A DNA stretch of 64,000 nt from Mixophyes australis. Taxonomy: Eukaryota > Chordata > Amphibia > Anura > Limnodynastidae. The stretch spans positions 2,294,001 through 2,358,000 of the forward strand of contig JAVHZZ010000016.1 of assembly GCA_036250195.1 (NCBI GenBank), read 5' to 3'. The stretch's first letter is position 1; every line of letters begins with the position of its first letter. This document shows, in pieces, positions 14,921 to 30,486 of the stretch. The notes under the pieces are model-generated. The model saw only the letters and a list, made by a program, of their open reading frames with translations, was not told where the DNA came from and did not search any database. A program made the position numbers and the translations under genes.

Positions 14921-16009
14921 TTGCATCATGAATCATTAATTGAATAATTAATCATGAATTAAATCATGAATCATGAATCATGAAATGAATCATGAATTGA
15001 ATCATGAATCATGAAATGAATCATGAATCATGAAATGAATCATAATTTGAATCATGAATCATGAATCATGAATTGAATCATGAATCATGAAATGAATCAT
15101 GAATTGAATCATGAATCATGAATCATGAATTGAATCATGAATCATGAATCATGCATGATTCATGAATTGAATCATGAATCATGAATCATGAATTGAATCA
15201 TGAATTATGAATCATGAATCATGAATTGAATCATGAATTGCATCATGAATCATTAATTGAATAATTAATCATGAATTAAATCATGAATCATGAATCATGA
15301 AATGAATCATGAATTGAATCATGAATCATGAAATGAATCATGAATTGAATCATGAATTGAATCATGAATCATGAATCATGAATTGAATCATGAATCATGA
15401 AATGAATCATGAATCATGAAATGAATCATAATTTGAATCATGAATCATGAATCATGAATTGAATCATGAATCATGAAATGAATCATGAATTGAATCATGA
15501 ATCATGAATCATGAATTGAATCATGAATCATGAATCATGCATGATTCATGAATTGAATCATGAATCATGAATCATGAATTGAATCATGAATTATGAATCA
15601 TGAATCATGAATTGAATCATGAATTGCATCATGAATCATTAATTGAATAATTAATCATGAATTAAATCATGAATCATGAATCATGAAATGAATCATGAAT
15701 TGAATCATGAATCATGAAATGAATCATGAATTGAATCATGAATTGAATCATGAATCATGAATCATGAATTGAATCATGAATCATGAAATGAATCATGAAT
15801 CATGAAATGAATCATAATTTGAATCATGAATCATGAATCATGAATTGAATCATGAATCATGAAATGAATCATGAATTGAATCATGAATCATGAATCATGA
15901 ATTGAATCATGAATCATGAATCATGCATGATTCATGAATTGAATCATGAATCATGAATCATGAATTGAATCATGAATTATGAATCATGAATCATGAATTG
16001 AATCATAAT
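14921..16009. repeat. 386-base local tandem triplication
   Basis: ATGCAT palindromes at 15151, 15537 and 15923 are exactly 386 bases apart, and the TTGCATCATG box at 15238 and 15624 gives the same period. By eye the copies agree base for base over roughly 15,020-16,009 (about 2.6 copies). A partial earlier copy starts at the TTGCATCATG at 14921 but is 69 bases shorter. The same unit occurs singly or with a 24-base addition elsewhere, for example 410 bases between the palindromes at 23360 and 23770. Confidence 0.88.
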
Positions 16010-16041
16010 TCATGAATCGAATCATGAATCTCGAATCATGA

Positions 16042-16053
16042 ATTGAAAAATGA
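16042..16053 (+). repeat. Marker B2
   Basis: Follows the 386-base triplication directly; its downstream box is TAAATAATG, not TAAGTAATG. Confidence 0.9.
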
Positions 16054-18578
16054 ATCATGAATTGAATCATGAATTGAATCATGAATCGAATCATGAATCA
16101 TGAATCGAATCATGAATCATGAATTAAATCAAGAATCATGAATCATGAATCGACTCATGAATTAAATAATGAATCATGAATCATGAATTGAATCATGAAT
16201 CATGAATCGAATCATGAATCATGAATCGAATCATGAATCATGAATCATGAATTGAATCATGAATCATGAATCATGAATCATGAATTGAATCATGAATCGA
16301 ATTATGAATCATGAATCATGAATTGAATCATGATTCATGAATCGAATCATGAATCATGAATCGAATCATGAATCATGAATCATGAATTGAATCATGAATC
16401 ATGAATCAAATCATGAATTAAATAATGAATCATGAATCATGAATTGAATCATGAATTATGAATTGAATCATGAATCATGAATCGAATCATGAATCATGAA
16501 TCATGAATTGAATCATGAATCATGAATCATGAATCATGAATTGAATCATGAATCGAATCATGAATCATGAATCATGAATTGAATCATGAATCATGAATCA
16601 AATCATGAATCTCGAATCATGCATTGAATCATGAATCATAAATCGAATCATGAATCATGAATTGAATCATGAATCATGAATTGAATCATGAATCATGAAT
16701 TGAATCTTGAATCATGAATTGCATCATGAGTTGAATCATAAATCATGAATCATGAATCATAAATCGAATCATGAATCATGAATTGAATCATGAATCATGA
16801 ATTGCATCATGAATCATTAATTGAATAATTAATCATGAATTAAATCATGAATCATGAATCATGAAATGAATCATGAATTGAATCATGAATCATGAAATGA
16901 ATCATGAAATGAATCATGAATTGAATCATGAATCATGAAATGAATCATGAATCATGAAATGAATCATAATTTGAATCATGAATCATGAATTGAATCATGA
17001 ATCATGAAATGAATCATGAATTGAATCATGAATCATGAATTGAATCATGAATCATGAATCATGCATGAATCATGAATTGAATCATGAATCATGAATCAAA
17101 TCATGAATCATGAATTAAATCATGAATCATGAATCGAATCATGAATCATGAATTGAATCATGAATTGAATCATAATTCATGAATCATGAATTGAATCATG
17201 AATTGAATCATAAATCATGAATCATGAATTGAATCATGAATCATGAATCAAATTATGAATCATGAATTGAATCATGAATCATGAATCGAATCATGAATCA
17301 TGAATCATGAATCAAATCATGAATCATGAATTGAATCATGAATCATGAATCGAATCATGAATCATGAATCATGAATTGAATCATGAGTTGAATCATAAAT
17401 CATGAATCATGAATTGAATCATGAATCATGAATCGAATCATGAATTATGAATTGAATCATGAATCATGAATTGCATCATGAATCATGAACTGAATCATGA
17501 ATCATTAATCATGAATTGAATCATGAATCATGAATTGAATCATGAATCATGAATTGAATCATGAATCATGAATTGAATCATGAATCATGAAATGAATCAT
17601 GAATTGAATCATGAATTGAATCATGAATCATGAATCATGAATTGAATCATGAATCATGAAATGAATCATGAATTGAATCATGAATCATGAATCATGAATT
17701 GAATCATGAATCATGAATTGAATCATGAATCATGAATTGCATCATGAATCATGAATTGAATCATGAATCATTAATCATGAATTAAATCATGAATCATGAA
17801 TCATGAAATGAATCATGAATTGAATCATGAATCGTGAAATAAATCATGAATTGAATCATGAATTGAATCATGAATCATGAATCATGAATCATGAATCATG
17901 AATTGAATCATGAATCGAATCATGAATCATGAATCATGAATTGAATCATGAATCATGAATCAAATCATGAATCTCGAATCATGAATTGAATCATGAATCA
18001 TAAATCGAATCATGAATCATGAATTGAATCATGAATCATGAATTGAATCATGAATCATGAATTGAATCATAATTCATAAAATTGCACCATGAGTTGAATC
18101 ATAAATCATGAATCATGAATCATAAATCGAATCATGAATCATGAATTGAATCATGAATCATGAATTGCATCATGAATCATTAATTGAATAATTAATCATG
18201 AATTAAATCATAAATCATGAATCATGAAATGAATCATGAATTGAATCATGAATCATGAAATGAATCATGAATTGAATCATGAATTGAATCATGAATCATG
18301 AATCATGAATTGAATCATGAATCATGAAATGAATCATGAATCATGAAATGAATCATAATTTGAATCATGAATCATGAATCATGAATTGAATCATGAATCA
18401 TGAAATGAATCATGAATTGAATCATGAATCATGAATTGAATCATGAATCATGAATCATGCATGATTCATGAATTGAATCATGAATCATGAATCATGAATC
18501 GAATCATGAATTATGAATCATGAATCATGAATTGAATCATGAATCATGAATCGAATCATGAATCTCGAATCATGAATT
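16045..18578. repeat. B-led block with variants reused 27 kb to the right
   Basis: Private variants here recur far away: ATGCATTG at 16619 (again at 44032 and 47089), a GAATCTTG followed by TTGCATCATGAGTTG near 16700 (again near 44115 and 47170), and ATCGTG followed by AAATAAATC at 17831 (again at 45313 and 48377). The palindrome at 17061 has lost its right arm symmetry (ATGCATGAATC). After about 17,900 the sequence switches to a different paralogue type with a TTGCACCATG variant near 18073. Confidence 0.8.
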
Positions 18579-18587
18579 GAAAAATGA
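18576..18587 (+). repeat. Marker B3
   Basis: Downstream box TAAGTAATG; matches B4 at a 17,294-base offset. Confidence 0.9.
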
Positions 18588-20647
18588 ATCATGAATTGAA
18601 TCATGAATTGAATCATGAATCGAATAATGAATCATGAATCGAATCATGAATCATGAATTAAATCAAGAATCATGAATCATGAATCGACTCATGAATTAAG
18701 TAATGAATCATGAATCATGAATTGAATCATGAATTATGAATTGAATCATGAATCATGAATCGAATCATGAATCATGAATCATGAATTGAATCAAGAATCA
18801 TGAATCATGAATCATGAATTGAATCATGAATCGAATTATGAATCATGAATCATGAATTGAATCATGATTCATGAATCGAATCATGAATCATGAATCGAAT
18901 CATGAATCATGAATCATGAATTAAATCATGAATCATGAATCAAATCATGAATTAAATAATGAATCATGAATCATGAATTGAATCATGAATTATGAATTGA
19001 ATCATGAATCATGAATCGAATCATGAATCATGAATTATGAATTGAATCATGAATCATGAATCATGAATCATGAATCATGAATTGAATCATGAATCGAATC
19101 ATGAATCATGAATCATGAATTTAATCATGAATCATGAATCAAATCATGAATCTCGAATCATGAATTGAATCATGAATCATAAATCGAATCATGAATCATG
19201 AATTGAATCATGAATCATGAATTGAATCATGAATCATGAATTGAATCATGAATCATGAATTGAATCATGAATCATGAATTGAATCATGAATCATGAATTG
19301 CATCATGAGTTGAATCATAAATCATGAATCATGAATCATAAATCGAATCATGAATCATGAATTGAATCATGAATCATGAATTGCATCATGAATCATTAAT
19401 TGAATAATTAATCATGAATTAAATCATGAATCATGAATTGCATCATGAATCATTAATTGAATAATTAATCATGAATTGAATCATGAATCATGAAATGAAT
19501 CATGAATTGAATCATGAATTGAATCATGAATCATGAATCATGAATTGAATCATGAATCATGAAATGAATCATGAATCATGAAATGAATCATAATTTGAAT
19601 CATGAATCATGAATCATGAATTGAATCATGAATCATGAAATGAATCATGAATTGAATCATGAATCATGAATCATGAATTGAATCATGAATCATGAATCAT
19701 GCATGATTCATGAATTGAATCATGAATCATGAATCAAATCATGAATCATGAATTAAATCATGAATCATGAATCGAATCATGAATCATGAATTGAATCATG
19801 AATTGAATCATAATTCATGAATCATGAATTGAATCATGAATCATGAATCATGAAATGAATCATGAATCATGAATTAAATCATGAATCATGAATCGAATCA
19901 TGAATCATGAATCGAATCATGAATTGAATCATAAATCATGAATCATGAATTGAATCATGAATCATGAATTGAATCATGAATCATGAATTGAATCATGAAT
20001 CATAAAATGACTCATGAATTGAATCATGAATTGAATCATGAATCATGAATCATGAATTGAATCATGAATCATGAAATGAATCATGAATTGAATCATGAAT
20101 CATGAATCATGAATTGAATCATGAATCATGAATTGAATCATGAATCATGAATTGAATCATGAATCATGAATTGAATCATGAATCATGAATTGAATCATGA
20201 ATCATGAATCGAATCATGAATCATGAATTGAATCATGAATCATGAATTGCATCATGAATCATGAATTGAATCATGAATAATTAATCATGAATTAAATCAT
20301 GAATCATGAATCATGAAATGAATCATGAATTGAATCATGAATCATGAAATGAATCATGAATTGAATCATGAATTGAATCATGAATCATGAATCATGAATT
20401 GAATCATGAATCATGAAATGAATCATGAATTGAATCATGAATCATGAATTGAATCATGAATCATGAATTGAATCATGAATCATGAAATGAATCATGAATC
20501 ATGAAATGAATCATGAATTGAATCATGAATTGAATCATGAATCATGAATCATGAATTGAATCATGAATCATGAAATGAATCATGAATTGAATCATGAATC
20601 ATGAATTGAATCATGAATCATGAATCGAATCATGAATCTCGAATCAT
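18579..20647. repeat. B-led block, parent or copy of 35.9-37.8 kb and 39.9-41.9 kb
   Basis: It opens with marker B and a GACTCATGAATTAAGTAATG box, as do the blocks at 35873 and 39882. The palindrome and marker B at 18457 and 18579 match 35751 and 35873 at an identical offset of 17,294; the palindrome at 19699 matches 36953 at 17,254. Its central part also recurs at 23.94-25.0 kb at an offset of 5,076 (ATGATTCATG near 18865 and 23941, palindromes 19699 and 24775). ATGACTCAT is at 20007-20015. Confidence 0.8.
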
Positions 20648-20684
20648 GAAGACGACTCATAAACTTATAAATTCATAAACTCTT
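20648..20684 (+). repeat. Marker A5
   Basis: Consensus form. Opens the A-only 20.6-35.9 kb domain; next A at 4,919 bases. Confidence 0.93.
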
Positions 20685-23600
20685 CATGAATTGAATCATG
20701 AATCATGAATCAAATCATGAATCATGAATCGAATCATGAATCATGAATCATGAATTGAATCATGAATCATGAATCGAATCATGAATTAAATAATGAATCA
20801 TGAATCATGAATTGAATCATGAATCATGAATCGAATCATGAATCATGAATCATGAATTGAATCATGAATCATGAATCATGAATTGAATCATAAATCATGA
20901 ATCATGAATCATAAATCGAATCATGAATCATGAATTGAATCATGAATCATGAATTGCATCATGAATCATGAATCATGAATTGAATCATGAATCATGAATC
21001 GAATCATGAATCATGAATCATGAATTGAATCATGAATCATGAATCATGAATTGAATCATAAATCATGAATCATGAATCATAAATCGAATCATGAATCATG
21101 AATTGAATCATGAATCATGAATTGCATCATGAATCATTAATTGAATAATTAATCATGAATTAAATCATGAATCATGAATCATGAAATGAATCATGAATTG
21201 AATCATGAATCATGAAATGAATCATGAATTGAATCATGAATTGAATCATGAATCATGAATCATGAATTGAATCATGAATCATGAAATGAATCATGAATCA
21301 TGAAATGAATCATAATTTGAATCATGAAATGAATCATAATTTGAATCATGAATCATGAATCATGAATTGAATCATGAATCATGAAATGAATCATGAATTG
21401 AATCATGAATCATGAATCATGAATTGAATCATGAATCATGAATCATGCATGATTCATGAATTGAATCATGAATCATGAATCATGAATTGAATCATGAATT
21501 ATGAATCATGAATCATGAATTGAATCATGAATTGCATCATGAATCATTAATTGAATAATTAATCATGAATTAAATCATGAATCATGAATCATGAAATGAA
21601 TCATGAATTGAATCATGAATCATGAAATGAATCATGAATTGAATCATGAATTGAATCATGAATCATGAATCATGAATTGAATCATGAATCATGAATCGAA
21701 TCATGAATCATGAATCATGAATTGAATCATGAATCATGAATCATGAATTGAATCATAAATCATGAATCATGAATCATAAATCGAATCATGAATCATGAAT
21801 TGAATCATGAATCATGAATTGCATCATGAATCATTAATTGAATAATTAATCATGAATTAAATCATGAATCATGAATCATGAAATGAATCATGAATTGAAT
21901 CATGAATCATGAAATGAATCATGAATTGAATCATGAATTGAATCATGAATCATGAATCATGAATTGAATCATGAATCATGAAATGAATCATGAATCATGA
22001 AATGAATCATAATTTGAATCATGAAATGAATCATAATTTGAATCATGAATCATGAATCATGAATTGAATCATGAATCATGAAATGAATCATGAATTGAAT
22101 CATGAATCATGAATCATGAATTGAATCATGAATCATGAATGATTCATGAATTGAATCATGAATCATGAATCATGAATTGAATCATGAATTATGAATCATG
22201 AATCATGAATTGAATCATGAATTGCATCATGAATCATTAATTGAATTATTAATCATGAATTAAATCATGAATCATGAATCGAATCATGAATCATGAATTG
22301 AATCATGAATCATGAATCGAATCATGAATCATGAATCATGAATCATGAATTGAATCATGAATTGAATCATAAATCATGAATCATGAATTGAATCATAAAT
22401 CATGAATCATGAATTAAATCATGAATCATGAATCGAATCATGAATCATGAATCGAATCATGAATCATGAATTGAATCATGAATCATGAATCATGAATCAT
22501 GAATCGAATCATGAATCATGAATTGAATCATGAATCATGAATCATGAATTGAATCATGAATCATGAATTGAATCATGAATTAAATAATGAATCATGAATC
22601 ATGAATTGAATCATGATTCATGAATCGAATCATGAATCATGAATCGAATCATGAATCATGAATCATGAATTGAATCATGAATCATGAATCGAATCATGAA
22701 TTAAATAATGAATCATGAATCATGAATTGAATCATGAATCATGAATCGAATCATGAATCATGAATCATGAATTGAATCATGAATCATGAATCATGAATTG
22801 AATCATAAATCATGAATCATGAATCATAAATCGAATCATGAATCATGAATTGAATCATGAATCATGAATTGCATCATGAATCATGAATCATGAATTGAAT
22901 CATGAATCATGAATCGAATCATGAATCATGAATCATGAATTGAATCATGAATCATGAATCATGAATTGAATCATAAATCATGAATCATGAATCATAAATC
23001 GAATCATGAATCATGAATTGAATCATGAATCATGAATTGCATCATGAATCATTAATTGAATAATTAATCATGAATTAAATCATGAATCATGAATCATGAA
23101 ATGAATCATGAATTGAATCATGAATCATGAAATGAATCATGAATTGAATCTTGAATTGAATCATGAATCATGAATCATGAATTGAATCATGAATCATGAA
23201 ATGAATCATGAATCATGAAATGAATCATAATTTGAATCATGAAATGAATCATAATTTGAATCATGAATCATGAATCATGAATTGAATCATGAATCATGAA
23301 ATGAATCATGAATTGAATCATGAATCATGAATCATGAATTGAATCATGAATCATGAATCATGCATGATTCATGAATTGAATCATGAATCATGAATCATGA
23401 ATTGAATCATGAATTATGAATCATGAATCATGAATTGAATCATGAATTGCATCATGAATCATTAATTGAATAATTAATCATGAATTAAATCATGAATCAT
23501 GAATCATGAAATGAATCATGAATTGAATCATGAATCATGAAATGAATCATGAATTGAATCATGAATTGAATCATGAATCATGAATCATGAATTGAATCAT

Positions 23601-25566
23601 GAATCATGAAATGAATCATGAATCATGAAATGAATCATAATTTGAATCATGAAATGAATCATAATTTGAATCATGAATCATGAATCATGAATTGAATCAT
23701 GAATCATGAAATGAATCATGAATTGAATCATGAATCATGAATCATGAATTGAATCATGAATCATGAATCATGCATGATTCATGAATTGAATCATGAATCA
23801 TGAATCATGAATTGAATCATGAATTATGAATCATGAATCATGAATTGAATCATGAATTGCATCATGAATCATTAATTGAATAATTAATCATGAATTAAAT
23901 CATGAATCATGAATCATGAAATGAATCATGAATTGAATCATGATTCATGAATCGAATCATGAATCATGAATCGAATCATGAATCATGAATCATGAATTAA
24001 ATCATGAATCATGAATCAAATCATGAATTAAATAATGAATCATGAATCATGAATTGAATCATGAATTATGAATTGAATCATGAATCATGAATCGAATCAT
24101 GAATCATGAATTATGAATTGAATCATGAATCATGAATCATGAATCATGAATCATGAATTGAATCATGAATCGAATCATGAATCATGAATCATGAATTTAA
24201 TCATGAATCATGAATCAAATCATGAATCTCGAATCATGAATTGAATCATGAATCATAAATCGAATCATGAATCATGAATTGAATCATGAATCATGAATTG
24301 AATCATGAATCATGAATTGAATCATGAATCATGAATTGAATCATGAATCATGAATTGAATCATGAATCATGAATTGCATCATGAGTTGAATCATAAATCA
24401 TGAATCATGAATCATAAATCGAATCATGAATCATGAATTGAATCATGAATCATGAATTGCATCATGAATCATTAATTGAATAATTAATCATGAATTAAAT
24501 CATGAATCATGAATTGCATCATGAATCATTAATTGAATAATTAATCATGAATTGAATCATGAATCATGAAATGAATCATGAATTGAATCATGAATTGAAT
24601 CATGAATCATGAATCATGAATTGAATCATGAATCATGAAATGAATCATGAATCATGAAATGAATCATAATTTGAATCATGAATCATGAATCATGAATTGA
24701 ATCATGAATCATGAAATGAATCATGAATTGAATCATGAATCATGAATCATGAATTGAATCATGAATCATGAATCATGCATGATTCATGAATTGAATCATG
24801 AATCATGAATCAAATCATGAATCATGAATTAAATCATGAATCATGAATCGAATCATGAATCATGAATTGAATCATGAATTGAATCATAATTCATGAATCA
24901 TGAATTGAATCATGAATCATGAATCATGAAATGAATCATGAATCATGAATTAAATCATGAATCATGAATCGAATCATGAATCATGAATTGAATCATGAAT
25001 TGAATCATAAATCATGAATCATGAATTGAATCATGAATCATGAATTGAATCATGAATCATGAATTGAATCATGAATCATAAAATGACTCATGAATTGAAT
25101 CATGAATTGAATCATGAATCATGAATCATGAATTGAATCATGAATCATGAAATGAATCATGAATTGAATCATGAATCATGAATCATGAATTGAATCATGA
25201 ATCATGAATTGAATCATGAATCATGAATTGAATCATGAATCATGAATTGAATCATGAATCATGAATTGAATCATGAATCATGAATCGAATCATGAATCAT
25301 GAATTGAATCATGAATCATGAATTGCATCATGAATCATGAATTGAATCATGAATAATTAATCATGAATTAAATCATGAATCATGAATCATGAAATGAATC
25401 ATGAATTGAATCATGAATCATGAAATGAATCATGAATTGAATCATGAATTGAATCATGAATCATGAATCATGAATTGAATCATGAATCATGAAATGAATC
25501 ATGAATTGAATCATGAATCATGAATTGAATCATGAATCATGAATCGAATCATGAATCTCGAATCAT
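20648..25566. repeat. A-led higher-order repeat, copy 1 of the 5-kb family
   Basis: Marker A to marker A is 4,919 bases with no marker B. Palindromes lie at 21445, 23360, 23770 and 24775, with an eroded one at 22137 (GAATGATTC, one heptamer shorter). The right third, from about 23,940, is a recombined copy of 18.86-20.6 kb. A doubled ATAATTTGAATCATGAAATG motif (24 bases added) appears here for the first time, near 21310, 22005, 23225 and 23640. Confidence 0.85.
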
Positions 25567-25603
25567 GAAGACGACTCATAAACTTATAAATTCATAAACT
25601 CTT
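25567..25603 (+). repeat. Marker A6
   Basis: Consensus form, identical by eye to A5; next A at 4,883 bases. Confidence 0.93.
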
Positions 25604-28600
25604 CATGAATTGAATCATGAATCATGAATCAAATCATGAATCATGAATTGAATCATGAATCATGAATCGAATCATGAATCATGAATCATGAATCATGAAT
25701 TGAATCATGAATTGAATCATAAATCATGAATCATGAATTGAATCATAAATCATGAATCATGAATTAAATCATGAATCATGAATCGAATCATGAATCATGA
25801 ATCGAATCATGAATCATGAATCGAATCATGAATCATGAATTGAATCATGAATCATGAATCATGAATCATGAATCGAATCATGAATCATGAATTGAATCAT
25901 GAATCATGAATCATGAATTGAATCATGAATCATGAATTGAATCATGAATTAAATAATGAATCATGAATCATGAATTGAATCATGATTCATGAATCGAATC
26001 ATGAATCATGAATCGAATCATGAATCATGAATCATGAATTGAATCATGAATCATGAATCGAATCATGAATTAAATAATGAATCATGAATCATGAATTGAA
26101 TCATGAATCATGAATCGAATCATGAATCATGAATCATGAATTGAATCATGAATCATGAATCATGAATTGAATCATAAATCATGAATCATGAATCATAAAT
26201 CGAATCATGAATCATGAATTGAATCATGAATCATGAATTGCATCATGAATCATGAATCATGAATTGAATCATGAATCATGAATCGAATCATGAATCATGA
26301 ATCATGAATTGAATCATGAATCATGAATCATGAATTGAATCATAAATCATGAATCATGAATCATAAATCGAATCATGAATCATGAATTGAATCATGAATC
26401 ATGAATTGCATCATGAATCATTAATTGAATAATTAATCATGAATTAAATCATGAATCATGAATCATGAAATGAATCATGAATTGAATCATGAATCATGAA
26501 ATGAATCATGAATTGAATCATGAATTGAATCATGAATCATGAATCATGAATTGAATCATGAATCATGAAATGAATCATGAATCATGAAATGAATCATAAT
26601 TTGAATCATGAAATGAATCATAATTTGAATCATGAATCATGAATCATGAATTGAATCATGAATCATGAAATGAATCATGAATTGAATCATGAATCATGAA
26701 TCATGAATTGAATCATGAATCATGAATCATGCATGATTCATGAATTGAATCATGAATCATGAATCATGAATTGAATCATGAATTATGAATCATGAATCAT
26801 GAATTGAATCATGAATTGCATCATGAATCATTAATTGAATAATTAATCATGAATTAAATCATGAATCATGAATCATGAAATGAATCATGAATTGAATCAT
26901 GAATCATGAAATGAATCATGAATTGAATCATGAATTGAATCATGAATCATGAATCATGAATTGAATCATGAATCATGAATCGAATCATGAATCATGAATC
27001 ATGAATTGAATCATGAATCATGAATCATGAATTGAATCATAAATCATGAATCATGAATCATAAATCGAATCATGAATCATGAATTGAATCATGAATCATG
27101 AATTGCATCATGAATCATTAATTGAATAATTAATCATGAATTAAATCATGAATCATGAATCATGAAATGAATCATGAATTGAATCATGAATCATGAAATG
27201 AATCATGAATTGAATCATGAATTGAATCATGAATCATGAATCATGAATTGAATCATGAATCATGAAATGAATCATGAATCATGAAATGAATCATAATTTG
27301 AATCATGAAATGAATCATAATTTGAATCATGAATCATGAATCATGAATTGAATCATGAATCATGAAATGAATCATGAATTGAATCATGAATCATGAATCA
27401 TGAATTGAATCATGAATCATGAATGATTCATGAATTGAATCATGAATCATGAATCATGAATTGAATCATGAATTATGAATCATGAATCATGAATTGAATC
27501 ATGAATTGCATCATGAATCATTAATTGAATTATTAATCATGAATTAAATCATGAATCATGAATCGAATCATGAATCATGAATTGAATCATGAATCATGAA
27601 TCGAATCATGAATCATGAATCATGAATCATGAATTGAATCATGAATTGAATCATAAATCATGAATCATGAATTGAATCATAAATCATGAATCATGAATTA
27701 AATCATGAATCATGAATCGAATCATGAATCATGAATCGAATCATGAATCATGAATTGAATCATGAATCATGAATCATGAATCATGAATCGAATCATGAAT
27801 CATGAATTGAATCATGAATCATGAATCATGAATTGAATCATGAATCATGAATTGAATCATGAATTAAATAATGAATCATGAATCATGAATTGAATCATGA
27901 TTCATGAATCGAATCATGAATCATGAATCGAATCATGAATCATGAATCATGAATTGAATCATGAATCATGAATCGAATCATGAATTAAATAATGAATCAT
28001 GAATCATGAATTGAATCATGAATCATGAATCGAATCATGAATCATGAATCATGAATTGAATCATGAATCATGAATCATGAATTGAATCATAAATCATGAA
28101 TCATGAATCATAAATCGAATCATGAATCATGAATTGAATCATGAATCATGAATTGCATCATGAATCATGAATCATGAATTGAATCATGAATCATGAATCG
28201 AATCATGAATCATGAATCATGAATTGAATCATGAATCATGAATCATGAATTGAATCATAAATCATGAATCATGAATCATAAATCGAATCATGAATCATGA
28301 ATTGAATCATGAATCATGAATTGCATCATGAATCATTAATTGAATAATTAATCATGAATTAAATCATGAATCATGAATCATGAAATGAATCATGAATTGA
28401 ATCATGAATCATGAAATGAATCATGAATTGAATCTTGAATTGAATCATGAATCATGAATCATGAATTGAATCATGAATCATGAAATGAATCATGAATCAT
28501 GAAATGAATCATAATTTGAATCATGAAATGAATCATAATTTGAATCATGAATCATGAATCATGAATTGAATCATGAATCATGAAATGAATCATGAATTGA

Positions 28601-30449
28601 ATCATGAATCATGAATCATGAATTGAATCATGAATCATGAATCATGCATGATTCATGAATTGAATCATGAATCATGAATCATGAATTGAATCATGAATTA
28701 TGAATCATGAATCATGAATTGAATCATGAATTGCATCATGAATCATTAATTGAATAATTAATCATGAATTAAATCATGAATCATGAATCATGAAATGAAT
28801 CATGAATTGAATCATGAATCATGAAATGAATCATGAATTGAATCATGAATTGAATCATGAATCATGAATCATGAATTGAATCATGAATCATGAATCAAAT
28901 CATGAATCATGAATCATGAATTGAATCATGAATCATGAATCATGAATTGAATCATAAATCATGAATCATGAATCATAAATCGAATCATGAATCATGAATT
29001 GAATCATGAATCATGAATTGCATCATGAATCATTAATTGAATAATTAATCATGAATTAAATCATGAATCATGAATCATGAAATGAATCATGAATTGAATC
29101 ATGAATCATGAAATGAATCATGAATTGAATCATGAATTGAATCATGAATCATGAATCATGAATTGAATCATGAATCATGAAATGAATCATGAATCATGAA
29201 ATTAATCATAATTTGAATCATGAAATGAATCATAATTTGAATCATGAATCATGAATCATGAATTGAATCATGAATCATGAAATGAATCATGAATTGAATC
29301 ATGAATCATGAATCATGAATTGAATCATGAATCATGAATCATGCATGATTCATGAATTGAATCATGAATCATGAATCATGAATTGAATCATGAATTATGA
29401 ATCATGAATCATGAATTGAATCATGAATTGCATCATGAATCATTAATTGAATAATTAATCATGAATTAAATCATGAATCATGAATCGAATCATGAATCAT
29501 GAATCGAATCATGAATCATGAATTGAATCATGAATCATGAATCATGAATCATGAATCGAATCATGAATCATGAATTGAATCATGAATCATGAATCATGAA
29601 TTGAATCATGAATCATGAATTGAATCATGAATTAAATAATGAATCATGAATCATGAATTGAATCATGATTCATGAATCGAATCATGAATCATGAATCGAA
29701 TCATGAATCATGAATCATGAACTGAATCATGAATCATGAATCGAATCATGAATTAAATAATGAATCATGAATCATGAATTGAATCATGAATCATGAATCG
29801 AATCATGAATCATGAATCATGAATTGAATCATGAATCATGAATCATGAATTGAATCATAAATCATGAATCATGAATCATAAATCGAATCATGAATCATGA
29901 ATTGAATCATGAATCATGAATTGCATCATGAATCATGAATCATGAATTGAATCATGAATCATGAATTGAATCATGAATCATGAATTGAATCATGAATCAT
30001 GAATTGAATCATGAATCATGAATCGAATCATGAATCATGAATTGAATCATGAATCATGAATTGCATCATGAATCATGAATTGAATCATGAATCATTAATC
30101 ATGAATTAAATCATGAATCATGAATCATGAAATGAATCATGAATTGAATCATGAATCATGAAATGAATCATGAATTGAATCATGAATTGAATCATGAATC
30201 ATGAATCATGAATTGAATCATGAATCATGAAATGAATCATGAATTGAATCATGAATCATGAATTGAATCATGAATCATGAATTGAATCATGAATCATGAA
30301 ATGAATCATGAATCATGAAATGAATCATGATTTGAATCATGAATCATGAATTATGAATTGAATCATGAATCATGAAATGAATCATGATTTGAATCATGAA
30401 TCATGAATTGAATCATGAATCATGAATCGAATCATGAATCTCGAATCAT
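25567..30449. repeat. A-led higher-order repeat, copy 2 of the 5-kb family
   Basis: Marker A spacing is 4,883 bases. From about 26,050 to 28,880 it matches 20,770-23,600 at one exact offset of 5,284: palindromes 21445 and 26729, eroded palindrome 22137 and 27421, a private CTTGAATTG near 23151 and 28435, and palindromes 23360 and 28644 all give the same figure. After that the next palindrome is at 29341 instead of continuing the match, and the end of the block resembles the A-led stretch at 14 kb. Confidence 0.87.
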
Positions 30450-30486
30450 GAAGACGACTCATAAACTTATAAATTCATAAACTCTT
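30450..30486 (+). repeat. Marker A7
   Basis: Consensus form. The next A is 7,326 bases away, the longest gap, with a marker B between. Confidence 0.93.
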
